DNA of 64,000 nt from Sulfopaludibacter sp035551455 (lineage in GTDB: Bacteria; Acidobacteriota; Terriglobia; Bryobacterales; Bryobacteraceae). A program made the position numbers and the translations under genes. Location of the stretch: positions 31,238 to 95,237 of the forward strand of contig DASZMZ010000142.1 in NCBI GenBank assembly GCA_035551455.1, read 5' to 3'. Shown piece after piece: positions 9,211 through 17,136 of the stretch; the stretch's first letter is position 1, and each line of letters opens with the position of its first letter. The notes beneath the pieces are model-generated. The model was given only the letters and a program-made list of their open reading frames with translations, made no database searches and had not been told where the DNA came from.

Positions 9211-10854
9211 CTACTTTGCCTCATTGGTGGGATCGATGTCGACCGGAATATCCTTCAGGCGATCGAGCGCGCGCTGCATCGGAGGGCGGATGACGCCCAG
9301 CGTATCGAGCATCTTCTTGGCCGCGCCGTAGTCGCCCTGCGCTTCGAGGGTGAGCAGATCGTGCGTCAGGTCGCGGACCGCGCCTTTGATCTTGGTGAAG
9401 TCCACCGTGAACGTGCCGTCCGGATGGGCCACGAAGCCGCCCTTATCGGTGAGGTAATTGAACTGCAGCGCCATGCCCTTGCCGTGCGCTTCGGTGAGTC
9501 CAAAGCGCATGGAGCGGAAGGCCGAGGCCAGGAAGGTGGTGTACAGTTGGTGCTCGGCCGCCGGCGGGTGCGCCAGACCATGGTCGAACAGGTACTGCAG
9601 CATGAACAGACCCGTGACATCGGCCTTGGCTTCTTCGATAGCGCTGTAGAGTTCCTTCATTTCCTGGCGCGGCGTGGTGGCGCGGCCGGATACCTGGATC
9701 TGGTGCGGACCGATGCCGTGGCTCAATTCGTGCGCCAGAATGTGCATGAAGAAGTAATCGAAGCTCAGGTCCTCTTTCGCCGGCCCGGCCAGAACGCGCG
9801 CGGCGATGGGCGTGAGATTCACGTTGAATTTGGCTTCCTGCACGTTCTTCAACATCACGCGCTTGCTGCCCTTCTGATTGACCACGCGTTCGTCGTTCGG
9901 CAGATTGAAGGCCGCCGTGCGGACGCCGTGCGCGCCATCGCCCGCCGCATAAACCTCATTCACCACGCGAATGGGTGACGAGGAGCCCAGCTTGGGATTG
10001 CGATACTTCGGATCGATCGGCAGGTTGTTCTCCACCTCTTGCAGATGGTCGGAGAACATCTTCAGCCGGTCCGTCTCCTTGCTGTCGCGGATGGTGATGT
10101 AGGCTTCGAAACCTGCCTTGTAGCCGAATAGTTCGTCGTTATAGGTCTCGTAGGGACCAATGGTGATGTCGAGCGGAGCGTCCAGATCCATCCATGCCAT
10201 ATCGCTGGCGTAATAGTCGTTAGAGAGGAAGGCGTCGGCGCGGAGCGTGAGGTACTTCTTCAGAGAGGCGTTGTCGGTGAGCGCCGCGGCGTCGCGCAGC
10301 AATCCCGCGGCCTGCGCCAATTGGGAGGCATAAGCTTTGCTGTACGGCACTATCGAGAGGTGCTTCTGCGCATCGCGCCGGATCACGCTGAAAAAGCCCT
10401 CGGCCTGTTCGCGTTCGGCCGGCGAGAGTTTCTTGGCCCACGCCTCGAATTCCTCGCGCGTCATATCTTCGGGATAGAAATTGGCGCCCAGCGGCTTGCG
10501 CTCCGGCACGCCGGGCAGGAATGCGGTGTGGCCGTCCAGGTCGCTCCACGGACCTTTATTCAGCCAGAAATAATGGGCACGCGCCTTGCCGAGAGGATCC
10601 GTGGCCTTCTCCAGCATGGCGTAGTGGGCGCGTCCGCCGCTCCACAGTTGATCCATGAACAGGTAGTTGAGAACGCGCGCCGATTCCACCAGTTTGGCGA
10701 GAGCCTTCTTGTCTCCCGGGGGAAGCGAAGACTCGTCGTACTTCAATTTCACGGGCGCGAAACGCGCGATCATCTGTTGGAGTTGGGTAAGATCCGGCAT
10801 AACGGCAGCGACGGCCACGAATGCAGTTGCGGCAAGCAACAAAAAGGGCTTCAT
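9211..10854 (-). CDS. M49-like (dipeptidyl-peptidase III-like) zinc peptidase
   Basis: 547 residues with an N-terminal signal-like segment (MKPFLLLAATAFVAVAAV). The zinc site reads HELSH at 375-379, followed by EEAKAD with E407/E408 about 30 residues later. The M49 family uses a HExxGH/EExxAE arrangement; here the first motif is a conventional HExxH, as in bacterial relatives often misnamed MutT/NUDIX. Aminopeptidase-type cleavage of peptides in the periplasm is inferred. It is the first gene of the minus-strand run leading into the methyltransferase and ABC genes. A TAGAAT box lies eight bases before its ATG. Confidence 0.75.
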   Translation of the reverse strand: MKPFLLLAATAFVAVAAVMPDLTQLQQMIARFAPVKLKYDESSLPPGDKKALAKLVESARVLNYLFMDQLWSGGRAHYAMLEKATDPLGKARAHYFWLNKGPWSDLDGHTAFLPGVPERKPLGANFYPEDMTREEFEAWAKKLSPAEREQAEGFFSVIRRDAQKHLSIVPYSKAYASQLAQAAGLLRDAAALTDNASLKKYLTLRADAFLSNDYYASDMAWMDLDAPLDITIGPYETYNDELFGYKAGFEAYITIRDSKETDRLKMFSDHLQEVENNLPIDPKYRNPKLGSSSPIRVVNEVYAAGDGAHGVRTAAFNLPNDERVVNQKGSKRVMLKNVQEAKFNVNLTPIAARVLAGPAKEDLSFDYFFMHILAHELSHGIGPHQIQVSGRATTPRQEMKELYSAIEEAKADVTGLFMLQYLFDHGLAHPPAAEHQLYTTFLASAFRSMRFGLTEAHGKGMALQFNYLTDKGGFVAHPDGTFTVDFTKIKGAVRDLTHDLLTLEAQGDYGAAKKMLDTLGVIRPPMQRALDRLKDIPVDIDPTNEAK

Positions 10855-10862
10855 CGCTTTCT

Positions 10863-10868
10863 ATTCTA
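10863..10868 (-). promoter_or_regulatory. candidate -10 box directly before the M49-like gene
   Basis: On the minus strand TAGAAT ends eight bases before the start codon at 10854, which would give a transcript starting at or close to the ATG. There is no good -35 element. Confidence 0.35.
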
Positions 10869-10906
10869 GCGAGCGATGAAGCCTTGATGGATCGGTAATC
10901 TGCGGA

Positions 10907-11195
10907 TTATGCCGCGGCGCGCTGCCGGAGCAGGTAGCCGCCCATCAGCGCGAGCATCGCATTGGACTGGAAGGGGGTGCTGTAGCCCACCGCGTGAATT
11001 TGTACGTTCGCGGGGCCGGGAAGTGCGGCGGGCAGGAGCGCCGGGAGTGTAATTCTGTAAGACGAGCGTGACCGTGCCGGTGCCGGTGCAATCTGAGCTC
11101 TTGCCCACGAACTGATAGGTCGTGGTGGTGATTGGTATTGAAAACGCTTGTACAGCGACAAGCAGCGACTAACAGAAGAGGCTCGCGAAGCGCAT
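10907..11195 (-). pseudogene. decayed small exported-protein gene
   Basis: Reading down from 11195 on the minus strand gives MRFASLFC, an in-frame TAG at 11169-11171, then SLLVAVQAFS, which together look like a signal peptide broken by a stop codon. The same frame continues through an IPITTTTYQFVGKSS segment to a TLVLQNYT segment. Near 11035 the sensible frame shifts, continuing as PGPANVQIHAVGYSTPF and ending in a hydrophobic MLALMGGYLL plus RQR. That tail resembles a PEP-CTERM-like hydrophobic-arginine end, but no PEP motif remains. One stop and one shift suggest a dead gene; the family is not identified. Confidence 0.5.
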
Positions 11196-11321
11196 TTTGT
11201 TACTGAACCATAAGAAGATCATCTCCAGGCTCCGGGGTGCAAGCACGCACATAATGATTGATTTCCCGCTGATTTCTAACGTTGGTGCGGTTGTTGCTCG
11301 ACAAAGCATGGGTACACAACT

Positions 11322-11858
11322 ATGAAGACTGCTCTTAAGTTTCTTGTGCCCGCTGCCCTGGCGTCTGTAATCGCCTTGTACGCGTCGGTACGCACCGATT
11401 ACGATCACAAAGCTGACTTCAGCAAATATCACACTTACTCCTGGATCGGCGTGAAGTCCGGCAATCCGCTATGGCAAGACCGCATCACCAGCGCCGTAGA
11501 CAGCGCCCTCTCCGCTAAAGGCTGGACCAAAGTAGCATCAGGCGGCGATGCCGCCGTTTCGGCTTTTGGCCACGTGACCGAGCAAGACACCCTGCAGACT
11601 TTTTACGACGGCTTCCCGGGTTGGGGCTGGCGCGCCGGCTGGTGGGGCATGGGCGGCATGGGAACGGCGACCACGCAGGTAATTCCCGAACGCGTGGGCA
11701 ACCTGACAGTCGACATCTTCGACGCGAATACCAAACAGCTAATCTTCCGCGGCGAGGCCAGTGACGCCGTATCCGATCATCCGGAGAAGAACGAAAAGAA
11801 AATGGAAAAAGCCGTAGACGAAATGTTTAAGAAGTTCCCGCCCCAAAGCAAGGGCTAA
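11322..11858 (+). CDS. DUF4136-type exported protein
   Basis: 178 residues with a hydrophobic N-terminal export segment (MKTALKFLVPAALASVIALYA). The body begins with the DUF4136-like pattern D-Y-D-x-x-x-D-F-S-K-Y-x-T-Y-S-W and contains the conserved late segment GNLTVDIFDANTKQLIFRGEA. Proteins of this family are usually lipoproteins; no lipobox cysteine is present here, so it is probably periplasmic or anchored by its uncleaved N terminus. A glycine/tryptophan-rich insert (GWGWRAGWWGMGGMG) sits mid-protein. Function is unknown. It stands alone and converges on aspS. Confidence 0.75.
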   Translation: MKTALKFLVPAALASVIALYASVRTDYDHKADFSKYHTYSWIGVKSGNPLWQDRITSAVDSALSAKGWTKVASGGDAAVSAFGHVTEQDTLQTFYDGFPGWGWRAGWWGMGGMGTATTQVIPERVGNLTVDIFDANTKQLIFRGEASDAVSDHPEKNEKKMEKAVDEMFKKFPPQSKG

Positions 11859-11862
11859 CTTG

Positions 11863-12017
11863 GAAGAAGAAGACAGAAGACAGGAGTCAGAAGACAGGAG
11901 GCCGGTGCGCGCGGTCTTATTCTGTCTTCTAACTCCTTCCTCCTAGCAGAAGACAGGAGGCCGGTACGCTTGGTTTTTATTCTGACTCCTGTCTTCTGTC
12001 TCCTGGCTCCTTCTTCC
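11863..12017. repeat. paired hairpin repeat built from CTGACT-like heptamers
   Basis: Two direct units of about 57 bases begin AGAAGACAGGAGGCCGGT at 11890 and 11948. Each unit can fold on itself (AGAAGACAG with CTGTCTTCT), and the outer arms share ACAGAAGACAGGAGTCAGAA as an exact inverted 20-mer (11873-11892 against 11980-11999). The right arm is a run of degenerate heptamers of the form YCTGDCT. It lies between convergent genes and probably ends transcription both ways, while its right arm also encodes the last residues of AspS. Confidence 0.75.
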
Positions 12018-13782
12018 GAATCGCGATTCCCAGTTCCTTCAACTGCTTCTCGGCCACCACCGAGGGGGCGTTGCACATCAGGTCGGTACCTCGCGCCGTT
12101 TTGGGGAAGGGAATTACGTCGCGAATCGAAGTCTCGCCCGCTAGAATCATCACCAGACGATCCAACCCGAGCGCGATGCCGCCGTGTGGCGGAGCACCGT
12201 ACTCCAGCGCATCCAACAGATGACCGAAGCGGCGGCGAGCCTCGTCGTCCGCCATCCCGAGAGCCGCGAAGACCTTCGCCTGCACGTCCCGCCGGTGAAT
12301 ACGAATCGACCCCGACCCCAACTCCACGCCATTCAACACCAAGTCGTACGATTTGGCGCGGCAGCGTGCCGGGTCGCTCGTCAGCTTATCGAGATCCTCG
12401 TCGTGGACCGATGTGAAGGGATGGTGCGCCGCATTCCAGCGCTGATCTTCCTCGTCCCATTCGAACATCGGGAAGTCCACCACCCAGAGGAACTGGAAAT
12501 TCTTCGGGTCCAGCAGCTTGTGCCGGTCATTGAACTTCTGGGCACAGTACAGCCGCAACTGGCCGCAGGCCTGATACGTGGTGTAGTCGGGCAGATGACC
12601 CTTCGGAGCGCCGCCCCACGTGGCCAGCACCAGCAGGTCGTTTTCGCCCGCGCCGCACCGTTCGCGGACCTCCGCCATCTTTTGGGGATGGTCCCGCTCC
12701 AGCCGTTTCGGGTCGTCGTACACGCGCAGTCCGCGCTCCTGGCCGAAGGCTTTCAGCTCGTCGCGTTCCTTGCGGCTGATGGCGCCGGTGCCGGGAATAT
12801 GGATCGCCACCAGGGGCAGCCCGTTGTTCGCCAACTCCGGAATCAGGTCGCCCACCGGATGCATCGGCGGTACACGCAGATCGGGCTTATCGATGCCGTA
12901 GCTCTGCATCGCCTGCGCATACGTCAGGCGCGGGAACTTGGCAGGCACCGTATAGCCCGCCACTTCGCACACCTTCTGCACCAGCGGCTCGATCACCGCG
13001 AAGATGGTCTCCTGCTGCGGAAACGACATCTCCAGATCGATCTGCGTGAACTCGGGCTGACGGTCGGCGCGCAGGTCCTCATCGCGGAAGCAGCGCACAA
13101 TCTGGAAATACTTGTCAAAGCCGCTCACCATCAGCAGTTGCTTGAACACCTGCGGCGATTGAGGCAGGGCGTAGAAACTGCCCGGCTGTACGCGGCTCGG
13201 CACCAGATAGTCGCGCGCGCCTTCCGGCGTGGAACTCGTCATGAACGGCGTTTCGATTTCGAGGAAGCCCTGGCTGTACAGGCACTCGCGCACCGCAAAG
13301 GTGATCTTCGAGCGCAGCATGATATTCCGCTGCATGTGCGGACGCCGCAAGTCCACGTAGCGGTACTTCAGGCGCACGTCCTCGCTCACGTCCACTTCCT
13401 CTTCCATGGGGAATGGCGGGGTGCGCGATTCGTTCAGGATCCAGAGCTTGTTGACCACCACTTCCACTTCGCCGGTGGCCAGATTGGGATTGACGGTCTC
13501 CGGCGTCCGCCGCGCCACCACGCCCTCGGCGCCGATCACGTATTCCGAACGGACCAGCGCGGCGCGGTCGTGAATGGCGGCTTCCTGGTCTTCGCGGAAT
13601 ACCAGTTGCGTCACGCCGTCGCGGTCGCGCAGGTGCAGAAAGATCACGCCGCCCAAATCGCGGCGGCGATGCACCCATCCCATCAGGAGGACCGTTTTTC
13701 CTTCGTCGGCGGCGCGCAGTTGGCCGCAGCTATGAGTGCGGCGAAGGTCGCCTAGAAAATCCAGTGCAACAGAGGTTTCCAT
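11977..13782 (-). CDS. aspS: aspartyl-tRNA synthetase
   Basis: 601 residues, class II synthetase charging tRNA-Asp (or tRNA-Asp/Asn). Features in order: an OB-fold anticodon domain (residues about 15-105 with GWVHRRRDLGG), motif 2 in FRDEDLRADRQPEFTQIDLE, the bacterial-type GAD insertion around 290-400, and motif 3 in GIALGLDRLVM. It follows hisS by 18 bases on the same strand. The normal C terminus should end near ELGIAIRKKE; the final PGDRRQESE is read out of the repeat at 11977-12003. Whether the enzyme is discriminating cannot be settled, and no gatCAB genes are in view. Confidence 0.97.
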   Translation of the reverse strand: METSVALDFLGDLRRTHSCGQLRAADEGKTVLLMGWVHRRRDLGGVIFLHLRDRDGVTQLVFREDQEAAIHDRAALVRSEYVIGAEGVVARRTPETVNPNLATGEVEVVVNKLWILNESRTPPFPMEEEVDVSEDVRLKYRYVDLRRPHMQRNIMLRSKITFAVRECLYSQGFLEIETPFMTSSTPEGARDYLVPSRVQPGSFYALPQSPQVFKQLLMVSGFDKYFQIVRCFRDEDLRADRQPEFTQIDLEMSFPQQETIFAVIEPLVQKVCEVAGYTVPAKFPRLTYAQAMQSYGIDKPDLRVPPMHPVGDLIPELANNGLPLVAIHIPGTGAISRKERDELKAFGQERGLRVYDDPKRLERDHPQKMAEVRERCGAGENDLLVLATWGGAPKGHLPDYTTYQACGQLRLYCAQKFNDRHKLLDPKNFQFLWVVDFPMFEWDEEDQRWNAAHHPFTSVHDEDLDKLTSDPARCRAKSYDLVLNGVELGSGSIRIHRRDVQAKVFAALGMADDEARRRFGHLLDALEYGAPPHGGIALGLDRLVMILAGETSIRDVIPFPKTARGTDLMCNAPSVVAEKQLKELGIAIRKKEPGDRRQESE

Positions 13783-13800
13783 ATCGATTGTTTTCGTTTC

Positions 13801-15066
13801 CTACGCAGCGGCGAGCTTCGTAGCGATTTCTTCCTGGGTCAATTCCTGCTGCTCGCCCGTGGCCATTTCTTTGAGCGCGTAGCGGCCCGCCGTCATTTCA
13901 TTCTCCCCCACGATCAGGGTGAAGCGCGCGCCCAGTTTGTTGGCCAGTTCCATGGCCCGTTTCAGTTTCGCTTCCACCAGTTCCACGGAATGGCCGGCGC
14001 GGCGAAAGTCGCGAGCCATTACGGCAGCGTGCCGCAGCGCCGCTTCGCCCAATGCGGCGATGAACACTTCCAGCGCTTCCGGCTTCTGCCCATCTTCCAC
14101 GCTCATCACCAGGCGGTCTTCCCCAATGGAAAATCCGATCCCCGGCGAATGCACCCTGGAGCCCAGCGATTCGGCCAGCCCGTCGTACCGCCCGCCGCCC
14201 AGTACCGAATTCTGCGCGCCCAGTGCGCCGTGCACCACCTCGAACGTGGTCCGCATGTAGTAGTCCAGCCCGCGCACCATACGCGGCTTCACCTCGTAGG
14301 CAATTCCGCGATCGTCCAGAAACTGCCTGACGGCCGCGAAATGCGTCCGGCAGGGCTCGCACAGCGAATCGGTGATGCTGGGCAGCTTGTCGATAATCGC
14401 CTGGTCGGCTTCCACTTTGCAATCCAGCACGCGCAGCGGATTGGTCTCCGCGCGCCTCTGGCAATCGCCGCACATCTGCGATGCCACGCCCTTCAATTCC
14501 TCGCGCAGCCGCTCCACGAATTGCGGACGGCAGTTGTGATCGCCCACCGAATTCAGCAGCAGCTTGTAGCCGCTCAGTCCGGCCCGATCGAGAATCTCCA
14601 GCACCATCTCAATCACTTCCGCGTCCACCGCCGGCGATTCGCTGCCGATGGCCTCCGCGCCAATCTGGAAGAACTGGCGGTACCGGCCCTTCTGCGGCCG
14701 TTCGCGGCGGAACATCGGACCCATGTAGTACAGCTTCTGCACGCCCGGACGCTGATCCAGCCGGTGCTCGATGTACGCGCGGATCACGCTCGCGGTGTTC
14801 TCCGGACGCAGTGTGAGCGACGTCTCGTCGCGGTCCGTGAACGTGTACATCTCCTTGGTGACGATGTCGGTTTCGGCGCCCACGCCGCGCGCAAAAAGCT
14901 GCGTCTCCTCCAAAATCGGAGTGCGGATTTCGTGGTAGTTGTAGGCTCGGAAAACTGCGCGCGCCACCCCTTCCACACGGTTCCACACTGCGGTGGATGG
15001 AGGCAGTAAATCCCTGGTTCCTTTGACGGCTTTTATCAAAATAGTTTGGAAATTCCATGCTAGCAC
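13801..15066 (-). CDS. hisS: histidyl-tRNA synthetase
   Basis: 421 residues, class II synthetase for tRNA-His. Visible signatures: KGTRDLLPP at the N terminus, motif 2 around MGPMFRRERPQKGRYRQF, the histidine-binding RGLDYYMRTTFE, motif 3 in GIGFSIGEDRLVM and the C-terminal anticodon domain from about residue 330. The given start is the ATG at 15066; a TTG at 15039 that would yield the family-typical MIKAVKGTRD is equally plausible. It heads a hisS-aspS operon and is divergent from the S9 peptidase with only 42 bases between the starts. Confidence 0.96.
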   Translation of the reverse strand: MLAWNFQTILIKAVKGTRDLLPPSTAVWNRVEGVARAVFRAYNYHEIRTPILEETQLFARGVGAETDIVTKEMYTFTDRDETSLTLRPENTASVIRAYIEHRLDQRPGVQKLYYMGPMFRRERPQKGRYRQFFQIGAEAIGSESPAVDAEVIEMVLEILDRAGLSGYKLLLNSVGDHNCRPQFVERLREELKGVASQMCGDCQRRAETNPLRVLDCKVEADQAIIDKLPSITDSLCEPCRTHFAAVRQFLDDRGIAYEVKPRMVRGLDYYMRTTFEVVHGALGAQNSVLGGGRYDGLAESLGSRVHSPGIGFSIGEDRLVMSVEDGQKPEALEVFIAALGEAALRHAAVMARDFRRAGHSVELVEAKLKRAMELANKLGARFTLIVGENEMTAGRYALKEMATGEQQELTQEEIATKLAAA

Positions 15067-15094
15067 AGCAGGTGGGGCGAGCCTCCAGCCGCGT

Positions 15095-15100
15095 TACAAT
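15095..15100 (+). promoter_or_regulatory. candidate -10 box of the S9 peptidase gene
   Basis: TACAAT ends eight bases before the ATG at 15109, leaving almost no leader and no Shine-Dalgarno sequence. It lies in the 42-base divergent interval with hisS. Confidence 0.4.
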
Positions 15101-15108
15101 CGTCATGT

Positions 15109-17136
15109 ATGCGCCGCCTGTTCCTGTTGCTCGCTTCCGCAGCGCTGGTATGCGCCCAGAAGCGACCCTTCGACGCCAGCACGATGATGCAGCTCAAACG
15201 TCTGAGCGATCCGCAGATTTCGCCCGACGGTCAATGGGTCGCGTTCACCGTGCAGAACGTCGACGTAGCGGCCAACAATAAGCCGGCGCAGATCTGGCTG
15301 GTGCCCATCGATGGCGGCACGCCCAAACAGATCACCCACGAAGGCAGCGACAACGAGCGGCCCCGCTGGTCGCCCGATTCCAAACGCATCGCCTACATCT
15401 CCGATCGCGGCGGCTCCTCGCAGATCTGGCTCATGGACCCCGACGGCGGCAACGCCAAACAGGTCACCACGCTCTCCACTGAGGCGGACGGCGAAATCTT
15501 CTCGCCCGACGGCAAGAATCTCGTCTTCACCAGCGCCGTTTACCCCGACTGCGGCGCCGATGATTCCTGCAATCAGAAGAATCTCGACGCCGACAAGACC
15601 AGCAAGGTCAAAGCGCACATTTACACCGAACTCCTCTATCGCCATTGGACGCAGTGGCAGGGTCGCCGCCGCAGTCATCTCTTGGTGGTCCCGGTTGGCG
15701 GCGGCGCGCCCAAAGACCTCACGCCCGGCAATCGCGACGTCCCGCCCTTCTCCCTCGGCGGACCCGACGACTACGACATCTCCCCCGACGGCCAGGAAGT
15801 CTGCTACTCCATGAATGGCGACCCGGTGCCGGCCACCAGCACGAATTCCGATCTCTTCGCCGTCTCCATCGCGGGCGGCGATCCGCGCAAAATCACCACC
15901 AACCCCGGCTCCGATTCCAGTCCCCACTATTCGCCCGACGGCAAGTACCTCGCCTGGCGCGCCCAATTTCGTCCCGGGTATGAGAGCGATCGCTTCCGCC
16001 TCCTGGTGCTGGAGCGCGCCACCGGCAAACTCACCAATCTCACCGAGACCATGGACCGGTGGGTGAACAGCTTCGTCTGGTCCAGTGACTCCGCCAATAT
16101 CTTCTTCACGACGACTGATCGCGGCCGCCAGGCCATCCAACTGATGTCCGTCAACGGCGGCTCCATTCGCGTGGTGGCCAGCGGCGAGAGCGAACTAGAC
16201 GACATGCAGTTTACGCGCAATGGCCGCACCATGGTTTACACCCAGATGACCGGCGTCTCGCCCAGCGAGATCTACCGCGCATCCAATAGCGGCGGCGCTC
16301 CGGTGGCCCTCACGCACCTCAACGACGACGTGCTGAACGGCGTCCAGATGGCGCCGCTCGAAGAAGTCTCAGTGACGGCCCCGGACGGCGCCCACATTCA
16401 GAGCTTCATCGTGAAGCCCTACGGCTTCAACCCCGCGCACAAATACCCGGTCCTGCTGATGATTCACGGCGGACCGCAGGGCAATTGGGGATACGGTTGG
16501 AGCTATCGTTGGAACCAGCAGGTGTTCGCCGCCGCCGGCTACGTGGTGGTGATGCCGAATCCGCGCGGCTCCACTGGCTACGGCCAGAAATTCATCGACG
16601 AGATCAATAACGATTGGGGCGGCAAGGCCTTCGACGACATCATGGCAGTCACCGATTACGCCTCCAATCTCCCCTATGTCGATTCCACCAGAATGGTCGC
16701 CGCCGGCGCCTCCTACGGCGGCTACATGATCGATTGGATGCTGGGCCACACGCAGCGTTTCAAGGCCCTGGTGACCCACGATGGCGTGTACGATCTGGTC
16801 AGCGAATTCGGCGCCACCGAAGAACTCTGGTTCCCGCTCTGGGAATACGGCGGCACTCCCTGGGACAAGCCCGAGGAGTATCAGAAATGGTCGCCCAGCA
16901 GTTACGTCAAAGACTTCCATACGCCCACTCTGGTGGTGCACGGCGAACTCGATTTCCGCGTACCGTACACCCAGGGCCTGCAACTCTATACCGCGCTCCA
17001 GATGCAGAAAGTACCCTCCAAGCTCCTCCTCTTCCCGGACGAGGGCCACTGGGTGCTGAAGCCGCAGAACAGCCTGCTCTGGTATAAAACCGTCATCGAC
17101 TGGCTCGATTCCTGGGCAAAAAAACCAACACAGTGA
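15109..17136 (+). CDS. S9 family (prolyl oligopeptidase/acylaminoacyl-peptidase-like) peptidase
   Basis: 675 residues with a signal peptide (MRRLFLLLASAALVCAQ). The N-terminal two thirds form a beta-propeller with repeated SPDG motifs typical of PD40/TolB blades. The C-terminal alpha/beta-hydrolase carries the catalytic triad: S535 in GASYGG, D615 in HGELDFR and H647 in DEGHW. Such enzymes cleave short peptides in the periplasm. The stop overlaps the GTG start of the M23 gene, so the two are coupled. It may be read from a nearly leaderless transcript. Confidence 0.93.
   Translation: MRRLFLLLASAALVCAQKRPFDASTMMQLKRLSDPQISPDGQWVAFTVQNVDVAANNKPAQIWLVPIDGGTPKQITHEGSDNERPRWSPDSKRIAYISDRGGSSQIWLMDPDGGNAKQVTTLSTEADGEIFSPDGKNLVFTSAVYPDCGADDSCNQKNLDADKTSKVKAHIYTELLYRHWTQWQGRRRSHLLVVPVGGGAPKDLTPGNRDVPPFSLGGPDDYDISPDGQEVCYSMNGDPVPATSTNSDLFAVSIAGGDPRKITTNPGSDSSPHYSPDGKYLAWRAQFRPGYESDRFRLLVLERATGKLTNLTETMDRWVNSFVWSSDSANIFFTTTDRGRQAIQLMSVNGGSIRVVASGESELDDMQFTRNGRTMVYTQMTGVSPSEIYRASNSGGAPVALTHLNDDVLNGVQMAPLEEVSVTAPDGAHIQSFIVKPYGFNPAHKYPVLLMIHGGPQGNWGYGWSYRWNQQVFAAAGYVVVMPNPRGSTGYGQKFIDEINNDWGGKAFDDIMAVTDYASNLPYVDSTRMVAAGASYGGYMIDWMLGHTQRFKALVTHDGVYDLVSEFGATEELWFPLWEYGGTPWDKPEEYQKWSPSSYVKDFHTPTLVVHGELDFRVPYTQGLQLYTALQMQKVPSKLLLFPDEGHWVLKPQNSLLWYKTVIDWLDSWAKKPTQ

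Noticed and set aside
11863..12017. CRISPR-like array
   Set aside because: Only two long units with internal hairpins and no spacers of constant length; no cas genes in the window.
12184..15009. Long plus-strand frames opposite aspS and hisS
   Set aside because: They mirror the codon pattern of two certain synthetase genes and contain no domain.
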